Source of the DNA: Vibrio crassostreae
GTDB taxonomy: Bacteria > Pseudomonadota > Gammaproteobacteria > Enterobacterales > Vibrionaceae
Assembly: GCF_024347415.1 (NCBI RefSeq)
Contig: NZ_AP025477.1
Location: 1,488,001-1,552,000, forward strand
Reading direction: 5' to 3'
DNA: 64,000 nt
The stretch's first letter is position 1, and each line of letters starts with the position of its first letter. Both the position numbers and the translations under genes were made by a program. Positions 17,894 through 25,909 of this stretch are shown one piece after another. The notes under the pieces were generated by a model. That model was not told the origin of the DNA, did no database searches, and saw nothing but the letters and a program-made list of their open reading frames with translations.

Positions 17894-18760
17894 TTAAGCG
17901 GCTTTCAAGGCCTGAGTTCGATATTCTATCGGAGTCAGGCCTTTTAGTTTCACTTTTATACGTTTGGTATTGTAGTACTCGATGTATTCTTTAATTTGCT
18001 CTATCAGAGCATCTGCATCTTCAAAGCTTTGGTTGTGATACATCTCTGTTTTGAGTAAAGCAAAAAAGTTTTCAGCAACCGCATTATCCAAGCAGTTACC
18101 TTTTCTCGACATGCTTTGCGTTAACCCACTCTCCGCTACCTTTTTCTGATACTGTCGATGGCGATATTGCCAACCTTGATCGCTGTGTATAATTGGCTTT
18201 GAGTTGGGTTTCAGCTTTGATATAGCCTCCGTCAGCATATCCGTGACAAGCGGCAAGCAGGCATTTTGGGCCACTCTATAAGCAACCACTTCCTGAGTAA
18301 ACAAGTCGACAATGGGAGACAAGTATACTTTCTGCTCTTTGACTTTGAACTCCGTGACATCAGTTACCCACTTTTCGTCGGGTTGAGTCGCACTAAAATC
18401 TCTTTCAAGCACGTTGGGAGCTGCTGTTCCAGACTCTCCTCGGTATGAACGATACTTTTTAATCCTGACTGTCGATTTAAGGTTCAGCTGAGCCATAAGT
18501 CTTTGAACCGTTTTGTGATTAAGCACGACCCCCTGATTTTTTAGTTCCAAGTGAATACGGCGGTAGCCGTATCGACCCTTATGTTCATGATAAATTGACT
18601 TTATCAACCGCAGCTCACGTTCGTAGCTATTTGGGCGCTTGCTCGTTTGAGCCTGATAATAAAAGACACTTTTTGCCAGCTGTAGAGTGTGCAGTAAGTG
18701 CTTTAGTGGGTACTTGCCTTTAAGAGTTAGAGCTATGACCGCTTTTTCTTTGTTCGACGG
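17894..18760 (-). CDS. IS3-family transposase OrfB (made as OrfAB by -1 frameshift)
   Basis: Reading in the -1 frame from the slippery site gives 288 residues after the shift. An internal TTG at 18607 would give a shorter 237-residue product, but homology (KSVFYYQAQ and onward) extends upstream of it. The rve integrase core shows the DDE triad: DVTEFKVKEQKVYLSPIVD, HSDQGWQYRH and DNAVAENFFALLKTE. The HTH_21 region is YGYRRIHLELKNQG. The fused OrfAB would be about 449 residues. Confidence 0.9.
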   Translation of the reverse strand, partial: PSNKEKAVIALTLKGKYPLKHLLHTLQLAKSVFYYQAQTSKRPNSYERELRLIKSIYHEHKGRYGYRRIHLELKNQGVVLNHKTVQRLMAQLNLKSTVRIKKYRSYRGESGTAAPNVLERDFSATQPDEKWVTDVTEFKVKEQKVYLSPIVDLFTQEVVAYRVAQNACLPLVTDMLTEAISKLKPNSKPIIHSDQGWQYRHRQYQKKVAESGLTQSMSRKGNCLDNAVAENFFALLKTEMYHNQSFEDADALIEQIKEYIEYYNTKRIKVKLKGLTPIEYRTQALKAA

Positions 18761-19242
18761 TTTTTTTCCTGCTCCAACTCTTCCAACTTTTTTAGAACGG
18801 CATTCTCGGTTCGTAAGTAGACCAACTCCTCTTTTAGCTCCTCAAGCGTCATTTCATTATCAGGCTTAGTGGTACGTTGAGGTTGCTGTTTCATTGAGGG
18901 TCTTCCTTTCTGGCGCATTTTGAGCCCTTTGATACCCAGCTCATTAAATCGTTTGAGCCAGACAGAGAGTATCCCAGGGGATGAGAGGTTTAATACAGCG
19001 CTAGTGTGCGTGAGAGACCATTCATTCGTCCACATTAAATTCAATGCTTTTCGCTTTGTCTGAGCAGAAGCAGCATGCTTAGTTGGTAAAAATGAATCAG
19101 TACCATGGATGGCAAAGACTTGAGCCCAATACCGTATCTGTCTTGAAGAGATTGAATATTGTTTTGCTAAGTAGAGAGATGACGTGCCATCTAAATATTG
19201 CTTAGCAATGATACATTTTAGCTCTCGGCTATATTTGGACAT
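18733..19242 (-). CDS. IS3-family OrfA, helix-turn-helix DNA-binding protein
   Basis: 169 residues, close to IS150 OrfA. Two HTH motifs (around DGTSSLYLAKQYSISSRQIR and the region with LNLSSPGILSVWLKRF) bind the element ends. A C-terminal leucine-zipper-like coiled coil (about 125-160, LEELKEELVYLRTENAVLKK) is typical. It ends 27 bases beyond the slippery site. Confidence 0.9.
   Translation of the reverse strand: MSKYSRELKCIIAKQYLDGTSSLYLAKQYSISSRQIRYWAQVFAIHGTDSFLPTKHAASAQTKRKALNLMWTNEWSLTHTSAVLNLSSPGILSVWLKRFNELGIKGLKMRQKGRPSMKQQPQRTTKPDNEMTLEELKEELVYLRTENAVLKKLEELEQEKNRRTKKKRS
18760..18766 (-). promoter_or_regulatory. Programmed -1 frameshift slippery heptamer
   Basis: On the minus strand the heptamer A AAA AAC lies in the OrfA frame at residues 160-161, exactly where OrfB homology takes over in the -1 frame. 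IS150 and relatives use A AAA AAG at this place, so this is a one-base variant. Confidence 0.8.
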
Positions 19243-19288
19243 AAAAAGACCCCCAATAATTGGTGTCCAACTATTGGGGGTCAGTTCA

Positions 19289-19312
19289 AGTCATTGCTAG
19301 GCTTTTATACAT
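19289..19312 (+). terminator. Right half of the split melB terminator, with IS target duplication
   Basis: AGT (19289-19291) is the right target duplication. GCTAGGCTTTTA (19296-19307) is the displaced 3' arm and T-run of the melB hairpin. Alone it cannot fold into the original terminator. Confidence 0.75.
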
Positions 19313-19383
19313 AAAAACAATAAGTGAGATTAGGGAAAAGATTGCCAATCATCAGGTGGACTGCACCAGTATTCACAACATCT

Positions 19384-19644
19384 TTATTTTAGTGGGTCAT
19401 TGTCCGGCAGTGCTTTGTGAATCCATAACGCCAAACGTTTTTTAATATTTGCACCATCAAGCTTATCGTCAGGTAGCGGTGTGATCTGATTCACTTCAAC
19501 AAGGAACAAATACACCGCTTTAACCTTTATCGGTTGGGATGAATTTGGCAAATCAAAACCTTGTAGTTTTGCCATCTTAAAACCGACTTCAACTGCTTTT
19601 TTTACCAGTTTATCTTCATTAATGATCTTCGCGGTTTTCGACAT
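19384..19644 (-). CDS. DUF5062-type small protein
   Basis: 86 residues, soluble, no signal peptide. The sequence (KIINEDKLVKKAVEVGFKMA near the start, ANIKKRLALWIHKALP near the end) looks like the DUF5062 family that I associate with Vibrio and relatives. Its function is unknown. It reads toward the IS and stands alone; about 440 bases without a gene precede it. Confidence 0.7.
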   Translation of the reverse strand: MSKTAKIINEDKLVKKAVEVGFKMAKLQGFDLPNSSQPIKVKAVYLFLVEVNQITPLPDDKLDGANIKKRLALWIHKALPDNDPLK

Positions 19645-20091
19645 ATCATCTCCATCACCTTCATCGAATGAACACTAAGTATATCAAACCAAAAACTTCA
19701 CAAGATTACTTCGTTCTCAATTTGAGGAGTCGCTTTGATAAATAACATAAAACGAATAACAGGCTCTAAACTGATTCTAATTCGATTGATATTTACGCCA
19801 TCAATACCTATACGCAAACGATCTCTTAACAGAACACTCAATAAATGAGATCCTCAGTCAATAACTGAAAATCAAACCATATTTAACTTACTATTCCAAA
19901 GAATACGGAATACTATGATTCTCATTACAATGGTGCACATTCTATAAAATATAAATAAACCACTGTTATTTAACCAGTTTTATACTAAAACGACTTGGAT
20001 CATATTTACAGAAACCTGTAACAGAATATTATTTACAAAACACTCACTAAGAAAATAGAATAAAACCACTAATATTATACTGGTGTTAAAA
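19645..20091. other. AT-rich gap without genes
   Basis: About 440 bases of AT-rich sequence hold the divergent starts of the two flanking small genes. I see no ORF, strong hairpin or repeat worth naming. Confidence 0.6.
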
Positions 20092-20307
20092 ATGCGTTAC
20101 CTATGGGCTTCATTCTGTCATAAAAATCCGGTCATCGGACGAATCGTTCATATCTTTGTTATGTTGGTAGCGTTAGCTTCTATCGTTGTTCCATTGATAT
20201 CAAAAGACGCAACAACCATCTTAGTTTCACTGTGCGTCGCTCTGGTATGTTTTGTACTATTTGTCTTCTTTGCTCTTGCCGACAAAATGCGCTCAGGTAT
20301 GCACTAA
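20092..20307 (+). CDS. Small two-helix membrane protein, unknown function
   Basis: 71 residues from the ATG at 20092 (a GTG at 20083 would add three). Two hydrophobic helices (about residues 15-34 and 41-63) are separated by a short loop LISKDAT, with a basic N-terminus and a short basic C-terminus. This fits a small inner-membrane protein. I do not recognise the family. It ends before a bidirectional terminator shared with the convergent qnr gene. Confidence 0.6.
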   Translation: MRYLWASFCHKNPVIGRIVHIFVMLVALASIVVPLISKDATTILVSLCVALVCFVLFVFFALADKMRSGMH

Positions 20308-20375
20308 TAAGCTCAATATTCGCCAAGCATTCTCTTTTCTAAACTTCATTATAAAATGCATGCGACCAAGTACGG

Positions 20376-20406
20376 AAAAGCCCAAAGTTATTAGCTTTGG
20401 GCTTTT
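20376..20406. terminator. Bidirectional terminator between small membrane gene and qnr
   Basis: AAAAGCCCAAAG and CTTTGGGCTTTT form a perfect 12-bp stem with a 7-base loop, with A- and T-runs built into the arms. Confidence 0.88.
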
Positions 20407-20446
20407 CTTCTAGCGACTGTGTTTGATTACAACCGAATGATAAGAA

Positions 20447-21103
20447 TCAATCAGGCATTACAACAATACCCATACTTTCAAGCAGTTGCTCTTGCTGCCA
20501 CGCGACGATTTTAATCCCCGATGTATCTACCTTGCGAGGATCTAACCCTTCTAATTCAGCATGGCATAAATTAGCACCTTGCATACTGAATTGCCCCCAT
20601 ACATCTTCCGAGAACACGCCTCGGCTGAGATCAGACTCTTTCAGTGACGCGCCGCCAAGGTAAGTCCCTATCCAACGGTTCTCAAACAGCTCGCACTTCT
20701 CTAAACAAGCTTGTTCAAAATTGGCGTATGACAGGTTGCAGCCCGTGATATACGCAGAGCAAAAATACATTCTATTGCTTACCTGATTGGCAAAGTTAGC
20801 ACGAGTGAAGTTCGCCCCTTTTAAGTCGCAATCACGTAACTCAATACCGTAACAATTCGCGTTGCTAAAATTCGCCATCGCCAACTGGCAATTCTGGAAG
20901 CTTGCATCTCGTAAGTCGGCAATATCAAAGTGGCATCCCTCAAGATCGCCTTGCTCAATAAACTTACAGTTAATGAACGTTGCATCACGTAAGTTCGAAC
21001 GTCTGAAATCACAACGGATAAACGTGCAGGCTGTAAATGTAAGCTCTGATAAATCTTGCTGAGCAAAACTGTGGTGATGATAAGTGCTGTTATTGGTGTC
21101 CAT
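20447..21103 (-). CDS. qnr: QnrS-like pentapeptide-repeat protein (quinolone target protection)
   Basis: 218 residues, exactly the Qnr length. It is built of A(D/N)LXX-type pentapeptide repeats (for example ADLRDASFQNCQLAMANFSN) forming a right-handed beta-helix, interrupted by the loop region around NQVSNRMYFCSAYITG that Qnr proteins use, and closed by the C-terminal dimer helix (QEQLLESMGIVVMPD). Compared with QnrS1 from memory it differs by scattered substitutions only, so it belongs to the QnrS/QnrVS group. Qnr protects DNA gyrase and topoisomerase IV from quinolones. It is a single chromosomal gene with no integron or IS beside it (the IS is over 1 kb away). Confidence 0.93.
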   Translation of the reverse strand: MDTNNSTYHHHSFAQQDLSELTFTACTFIRCDFRRSNLRDATFINCKFIEQGDLEGCHFDIADLRDASFQNCQLAMANFSNANCYGIELRDCDLKGANFTRANFANQVSNRMYFCSAYITGCNLSYANFEQACLEKCELFENRWIGTYLGGASLKESDLSRGVFSEDVWGQFSMQGANLCHAELEGLDPRKVDTSGIKIVAWQQEQLLESMGIVVMPD

Positions 21104-21424
21104 TTAGCCCCCTAAAGAAATTAAGCTAAGACTATCATTGCGATCTTAAGAAAACACTAAATTAAAATTCAACAAAAACAGCAACTTAAAGTACCCCGGA
21201 TTAGCCATTTTAAGCCCCCTAACGGGCGATTTAAACAGGCTATTTTCTGTTATTAGAACGCGCTTATTTTGAAAAAAGTTTTGTTGCTTAGAAGGCTAAA
21301 TAGAAGATAAAGCTATTTTGAAGAAACGAGGCAATTATAGACTGTAACCCTAACGCTCTAGACTGGACGGTTGGTATGCATATCGCTACACTAATCATCA
21401 TTCTCGGCATAAAGAGTAAGACCA
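21104..21424. promoter_or_regulatory. Divergent region between qnr and the TetR gene
   Basis: This 321-base gap carries both promoters. I found no LexA-type CTGT-N8-ACAG box, so SOS control as in qnrB is not indicated. The TetR-proximal end holds an operator-like site (entry at 21358). Confidence 0.5.
21358..21375 (+). promoter_or_regulatory. Candidate autoregulatory operator of the TetR gene
   Basis: CTAGACTGGACGGTTGGT matches the operator upstream of the alcohol and aldehyde dehydrogenase genes (CTAGACCGACCGGTTTGT in their reading direction) at 14 of 18 positions. It has the same orientation and nearly the same distance to the start codon (49 versus 40-43 bases). Confidence 0.5.
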
Positions 21425-22003
21425 ATGAAAGACATGCGACAAGCTATGCTCGATGCAGGGTTTAGCCTTATTAATGAACACGGATTTGCTGGCGTTGGCC
21501 TGATGAAAATCATCAACCAAGCCGAAGGGACTAAAGGTTCTTTTTACCACTACTTCAAATCCAAAGAGCACTTTGGTGAGATCCTTCTAGCCGACTACTT
21601 TGATGAGCACCTAGTTAAGCTTGATGACTTTCTGAGTGATGAAACTCTGTCTCGTCGTGACCGCGTTAAAACCTATTTCGAGTTTTGGTGTGCATCGAAA
21701 TTGACTGAAGATTTCAATATTCAATGCCTTGTGGTCAAGCTAGCAGGTGAAGTGTCGGGGTCTGCCAATCCGTTGCAATCAACCATGGCAGAAGGTGCAG
21801 AAAAGATCATCCTACGTATGGCTAAGCTATTCGAAGAAGGCAATGAAGCGGGTGATTTCAATATCGCAGATCCTGAATCACTATCTCGCACGCTTTATGG
21901 CTTATGGCTAGGCTCAACGCTAATGGCAGCGATGCAGCGCAACCGTTCGATTCTGAACAATGCCATGGAAGAGACATTGCTAGCGATGAGTTCAAAAGAT
22001 TAA
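21425..22003 (+). CDS. TetR/AcrR-family transcriptional repressor
   Basis: 192 residues. The N-terminal HTH (about 5-50) includes GFAGVGLMKIINQAEGTKGSFYHYFKSKE, the classic TetR pattern. The C-terminal ligand domain (about 80-190) contains FNIQCLVVKLAGEVS and LWLGSTLMAAMQ, as in the group controlling oxidoreductases for electrophiles and aldehydes. The gene is monocistronic, divergent from qnr, and ends before its own terminator. A degenerate copy of the 25.9-29.2 kb operator before its start suggests it controls those dehydrogenase genes and itself (inference). Confidence 0.88.
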   Translation: MKDMRQAMLDAGFSLINEHGFAGVGLMKIINQAEGTKGSFYHYFKSKEHFGEILLADYFDEHLVKLDDFLSDETLSRRDRVKTYFEFWCASKLTEDFNIQCLVVKLAGEVSGSANPLQSTMAEGAEKIILRMAKLFEEGNEAGDFNIADPESLSRTLYGLWLGSTLMAAMQRNRSILNNAMEETLLAMSSKD

Positions 22004-22023
22004 CCCGTTCCTACACGCTAAGA

Positions 22024-22055
22024 GGCTCGCTTTATTTTATATAGCGAGCCTTTTT
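22024..22055 (+). terminator. Rho-independent terminator after the TetR gene
   Basis: GGCTCGCT and AGCGAGCC form an 8-bp stem with an 11-base AT loop followed by TTTTT. Confidence 0.88.
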
Positions 22056-22113
22056 GTTTTTCAGGCTTGTTCGTTTTCTACCTAGGCTTTTGCTTATCAC
22101 GTCATTGGTTCAC

Positions 22114-23361
22114 TTACCCCATCCGTGGCGCGATGTTGTTGGCTTTTAGCAAAGCATTAAGCACCGGATCGATATGATGAAAGAACTTGAGCCATCCTTC
22201 ACACAAGTAATTTAGTCCGGCTTCGCCATCACGACTGTTGATAATTCGGTTCTTGGGGCACTCGCCATGACAAGCAAATTTAAACTCACAGGTTTGGCAC
22301 TGTTTAGGTAGTGACTTTTGCTTCGCGAATCCAAAAGTTTGCTGAGCGTTTGAAAACGCCAGCGTCGATAGTGGCTTATCATGAATATTGCCCAACTGAA
22401 ACTCAGGAAATACGTAATGGTCGCATGAGTACACATCGCCATTAGGTTCAACCGCTAACCCCTTTCCGCAGATCTCACTCAGCGTGCACATGGTGCTGTC
22501 TCTTCCCATCCACACACCGACGAAGTTCTCAAAGTAAGGCACAAGTACTCGACCAAAATCGCGTTCGAACCACTCGTCAAAAGCCGTCGAAAGAAACTCA
22601 CCCCATTGCGTTGAACCGACACTCCAAGGCTCAACTTCACCAAAAACAGGAATGATCGCTTGTTGGTTTCTCAACCATTTATTGTTGGTATGAGCCTCGT
22701 GCTTATCCACCACAGGGATGAACTGCAACTGCTTTGAACCGACTTCGTCACGCAGAAAACGATAAACCTCTAATGGGTATTTGCCCGTCACATCATTCAC
22801 ACAAGTTAAGGTCGCAAACTCAACGTTATGTTTTTTTAGATAGCCGATTCCGCGCATGGTTTGGGAAAAAGTGCCTTTGCCTGCGCGGTTGGTGCGGTAG
22901 TGATTGTGTAAGTGTTCTGGGCCATCAATGCTCACACCGATGATAAAATCATTGTTCTTGAAGAACTCACACCAATCATCATTCAACAAGGTGCCATTGG
23001 TTTGTAGATCATTACTAATAGTGCTGTGGCTTGGGCAATATTTTTTCTGTAACGCCACGACCCTTTCAAAGTACTCAATGCCGAGCAGAGTTGGCTCACC
23101 ACCATGCCAAGAAAAGATGATTTCCGGCGTATTCTGCCCCTCTATATACTGCTTGATATAGAGCTCTAGCCGCGCTTCATCCATCACATATTGAGATCCT
23201 TTGGGGTATTCAAGCAACTGCCGTTTATCTAAGTAATAACAGTAAGTACAACTGATATTACAGACCGCACCAATGGGTTTTGCCAACGCTTGGAGCTTGC
23301 TGTGCGCCTTGCCATTAAACTGCGGAACCGAACTCAGGTTTGATAGTGATAAGGTCGTCAT
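22114..23361 (-). CDS. Anaerobic-type sulfatase-maturating enzyme (radical SAM)
   Basis: 415 residues. The radical SAM motif C-x3-C-x2-C is at Cys34, Cys38 and Cys41 (CNISCTYCYYLD). A SPASM/twitch domain with two auxiliary clusters follows, visible as CTLSEICGKG, NGDVYSCDHYVFPE and CQTCEFKFACHGECPKN. These enzymes convert the active-site Cys or Ser of sulfatases to formylglycine in the cytoplasm without oxygen. The sulfatase gene upstream in the same operon is its obvious client and has Ser at the target site, which only this class of maturase handles. Confidence 0.93.
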   Translation of the reverse strand: MTTLSLSNLSSVPQFNGKAHSKLQALAKPIGAVCNISCTYCYYLDKRQLLEYPKGSQYVMDEARLELYIKQYIEGQNTPEIIFSWHGGEPTLLGIEYFERVVALQKKYCPSHSTISNDLQTNGTLLNDDWCEFFKNNDFIIGVSIDGPEHLHNHYRTNRAGKGTFSQTMRGIGYLKKHNVEFATLTCVNDVTGKYPLEVYRFLRDEVGSKQLQFIPVVDKHEAHTNNKWLRNQQAIIPVFGEVEPWSVGSTQWGEFLSTAFDEWFERDFGRVLVPYFENFVGVWMGRDSTMCTLSEICGKGLAVEPNGDVYSCDHYVFPEFQLGNIHDKPLSTLAFSNAQQTFGFAKQKSLPKQCQTCEFKFACHGECPKNRIINSRDGEAGLNYLCEGWLKFFHHIDPVLNALLKANNIAPRMG

Positions 23362-23480
23362 GAAGAATTCCTCGATGTAAAAGTTATTGTATTAGCCGAA
23401 ACAATTCGTAATTCCTTTACACGGTGCTCATCGGCCAACCAAGCTTGCTGGCATTAGGTTGGCCGAGTGGTTTGTTTCCT

Positions 23481-25226
23481 CTATTTCACGTTCTCAAACG
23501 GGTTCCACGCTTCATCAACTGGCACAATATTTTGCGATTTTTCGTACTCTTGATACTCAGCAACCATCTCTAGGAACAAGTCTGGCATTTGATTTCTTAA
23601 GTCATGCTGCTCAGCCGGATCCTGTTTGGTGTTGTACAGGTGCCATTCACTGTCACCGCCCATGCCTGTAGAGATTCGGATGATCTTGTAATCCCCTTTG
23701 AGCAAAATGCCGCTACCAAACAGCTCAAATGGAATCGCATTATCAGCATTGTGCACCTCTGTAGTTTCGCCCTTAAAGTAAGGAAGCAAGCTCACACCAC
23801 TCATCGGTGCTACTTCTCGGCCTTGGTATTCCGTTCCTGGATGTTCTACATCGGCAATTTCAAGAATGGTGGCTGCGATGTCTTTTACTTGTGATAAGTC
23901 ATCAGTTTGAGTACCAGGTTGCAGCGCTTGATCACCTTCTAAGAGGGCTTTCGCAGGCTTAACGATAAACGGCACACGAATACCACCCTCAGCTGTGTAA
24001 GCTTTATACCAAGACAATCCACCGGTTGATGCACTTGCCCACTCAGGGCCTAATGACACGCTGGAGTTGGCTTTACCTAGGTTTTCCGTCGAGTTGTCAA
24101 AGTGATGCGCCGTCCATGTGCGAATCAAATCACTGATGTTTTCACCGGTAATGTCCGCGGCTTCAGGGCCATTGTCTGCCAGATACATAATGTAGGTATT
24201 GTCGTATTCCCCAATCTCTTTTAGGTAATCGACAACCTGACCGACTTGTTGGTCTTGCATCTCCATCATGCCCATCGCGACTGCCATCTTCTTGCCATAC
24301 CACTCTTGTTCTTTATCAGACAAAGAGTCCCAAGGGCGACTTAGTGCATTACGACTTGAGATATCGGCATCTTTAGGAATAACGCCCATCTCCTTCATGC
24401 GTTCAAAGCGGTCTTCACGAATCGAATCCCAACCATGCTCGACGTAGTAATCAACCTTGTCTTGATACGCTGATTCTGGCGCTTGCAGCGGAAGGTGTAT
24501 CGCAGTGAAAGGAAGATAAGCGAAGAAAGGCTTACCGTCGTCTTTCTTGCCATCGATCATCTTGATGAGTTCGTTAGTGTAGACTTGGTCTGAGTACTCG
24601 CCTTTGTATTTGTCCTCAACCACTTCACCGTTTCTGTAGGTAGGCTCAACTTCAACGCCGGGAATGTCGCCTTTTTGCAGCGCATCTGCTGTCGCCGCGT
24701 TTTTGGCAGGGAACATCATGTCGCGGTTAAAGTGATTCGAACCACCCGCTAAAATACCGTAACTTTCCGAAAAGCCGCGGTCATCGGGCAGGAACCCATC
24801 ATCATGACCTAAATGCCATTTGCCCGATAAATACGTGTTGTAGCCATTTTCCTTGAGCAACGTAGCCACGGTTACGCCCTTCTTGGTCAGGTAACCTTCA
24901 TAGCCCGGCTTACCAATCGCGCCCGGATAGACAGCATAATCAAAGGTACCTAGCCCAACCTCGTGGCTGTTCGCTCCAGTTAACATCATTGAACGAGTCA
25001 CTGATGAGGTCGGTGATGCATGAAAGTTGGTGAATTTCACCCCCTCTTCAGCCAACGCCATCAAGTTCGGTGTTTCGACTTCTGAACCATAAGGCTGGGT
25101 ATCAGCAAAGCCAACATCATCACCGACAATAACAACGATGTTCGGCTTATCTGATTCGGCGGCAAAGGCGGCGCTACTTGCGGCGGCCATCGCGGTGAAT
25201 AATAAGGATTTCTTGAATGTCTGCAT
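23481..25226 (-). CDS. Secreted arylsulfatase-like sulfatase, Ser type
   Basis: 581 residues with a Sec signal peptide (residues 1-22, cleavage after AAFA). Alkaline phosphatase-superfamily sulfatase (S1). The metal-binding start is NIVVIVGDDVGFADTQPYG. The formylglycine motif reads SSVTRSMMLTG, with the modified residue at Ser74 and Arg78; the usual Pro or Ala at position +2 is Val76. GKWHLGH and DNGPE supply further active-site residues. It should be periplasmic, cleaving sulfate esters. The best overall fit is the bacterial arylsulfatase AtsA group. It is 119 bases ahead of its maturase. Confidence 0.92.
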   Translation of the reverse strand: MQTFKKSLLFTAMAAASSAAFAAESDKPNIVVIVGDDVGFADTQPYGSEVETPNLMALAEEGVKFTNFHASPTSSVTRSMMLTGANSHEVGLGTFDYAVYPGAIGKPGYEGYLTKKGVTVATLLKENGYNTYLSGKWHLGHDDGFLPDDRGFSESYGILAGGSNHFNRDMMFPAKNAATADALQKGDIPGVEVEPTYRNGEVVEDKYKGEYSDQVYTNELIKMIDGKKDDGKPFFAYLPFTAIHLPLQAPESAYQDKVDYYVEHGWDSIREDRFERMKEMGVIPKDADISSRNALSRPWDSLSDKEQEWYGKKMAVAMGMMEMQDQQVGQVVDYLKEIGEYDNTYIMYLADNGPEAADITGENISDLIRTWTAHHFDNSTENLGKANSSVSLGPEWASASTGGLSWYKAYTAEGGIRVPFIVKPAKALLEGDQALQPGTQTDDLSQVKDIAATILEIADVEHPGTEYQGREVAPMSGVSLLPYFKGETTEVHNADNAIPFELFGSGILLKGDYKIIRISTGMGGDSEWHLYNTKQDPAEQHDLRNQMPDLFLEMVAEYQEYEKSQNIVPVDEAWNPFENVK

Positions 25227-25252
25227 AAGATGTCTCCAATAGCTGTGAATAA

Positions 25253-25316
25253 TTTTTCTGTGATTAGCTTTTTCTGTGACTAACCTTTCTGTGATTAACC
25301 TTTTCTGTGACTAACT
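25253..25316 (-). repeat. Four tandem copies of a 15-17 bp unit between Sel1 and sulfatase genes
   Basis: Read on the plus strand, TTTTTCTGTGAYTARCC recurs four times (25253, 25269, 25286 and 25301) with alternating ATT and ACT in the middle. The array fills most of the 106-base gap before the sulfatase start. It may be a binding array, an mRNA structure or simple slippage. Confidence 0.8.
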
Positions 25317-25332
25317 TGGATTAGAATCTGAA

Positions 25333-25749
25333 TTAGTGCGCGGCTTGGGACATCCAATGTAATAAGTCGAGCGCAGGGTCATACTCTTGAGCGGCTGCCA
25401 AACCGATCCAGGTGACAGCTTCCGCTTGGCTAACCTGAACGCCACTTCCGGAGAAGTACATTAGGCCAAGCTGTGTTTGAGCTTCAGGGCTACCGGCACT
25501 GGCTGCAGTTTCAAACCACTCCGCCGCTTTCTCGTCATTCTGCTCAACACCGTCACCGCTCAAATACCGATAAGCGAGAGCAAGTTGTGCTTCAGACTGT
25601 CCTTCATAGGCTTCATCCAACACCTGAACGACATCTCGGTGCTGTTCAGATAAGGCCACAGAGCTTTCGCTGCCAACGCTTGCCTTGGCAAAAAGCAGAA
25701 CCGCCACAACACCAGTCAGAATCACGTTAGTTAAACGCTTATTGAACAT
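25333..25749 (-). CDS. Sel1-repeat exported protein
   Basis: 138 residues with an N-terminal signal segment (about 1-27). Two clear Sel1/TPR-like repeats follow: AQLALAYRYLSGDGVEQNDEKAAEWFETAA and AQTQLGLMYFSGSGVQVSQAEAVTWIGLAA, read in parts. Sel1 repeats are protein-protein interaction scaffolds. Its position ahead of the sulfatase and maturase suggests an accessory role in that system, perhaps periplasmic, but this is inference. Confidence 0.82.
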   Translation of the reverse strand: MFNKRLTNVILTGVVAVLLFAKASVGSESSVALSEQHRDVVQVLDEAYEGQSEAQLALAYRYLSGDGVEQNDEKAAEWFETAASAGSPEAQTQLGLMYFSGSGVQVSQAEAVTWIGLAAAQEYDPALDLLHWMSQAAH

Positions 25750-25796
25750 TTATTTCCTCCTCAGGAATAAAGGTCACAACGTCCCTGTCGCTTCAA

Positions 25797-25862
25797 TTAG
25801 GTGAAAAATAGGAATGGCGCGATGATGCACAAGCTCGATAGCAATACGTTTTCAATCTTCAT
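25797..25862 (-). CDS. Putative 21-residue hydrophobic small protein or leader peptide
   Basis: An ATG at 25862 preceded by GAGGA at 6 bases opens a 21-codon frame ending TAA at 25797. The product starts MKIEN and is then almost entirely hydrophobic (VLLSSLCIIAPFLFF), like a single-span small membrane protein. It lies 47 bases before the Sel1 gene, as the likely first frame of the sulfatase operon. Only the Shine-Dalgarno spacing and composition support it. Confidence 0.4.
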   Translation of the reverse strand: MKIENVLLSSLCIIAPFLFFT

Positions 25863-25909
25863 AATTAGTCCTCGATTTACAGTGAGTTTTTGGATGCTTA
25901 ATCAGACGA

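Larger units (their letters stand above)
17863..19288 (-). mobile_element. IS3-family (IS150-like) insertion sequence, 1426 bp, complete
   Basis: The ends are imperfect inverted repeats of about 25 bp: TGAAGTGACCCCG... on the left and, on the opposite strand, TGAACTGACCCCC... on the right, both continuing to AGTTGGACA. They start TG and end CA as usual for IS3. The element is flanked by a 3-base direct repeat AGT (17860-17862 and 19289-19291). Inside are two overlapping frames with a slippery site, giving a DDE transposase. Nothing in either frame is broken, so it appears intact and fairly recent. Confidence 0.92.

Noticed and set aside
21104..21424. LexA/SOS box upstream of qnr
   Set aside because: No CTGT-N8-ACAG arrangement was found on either strand.
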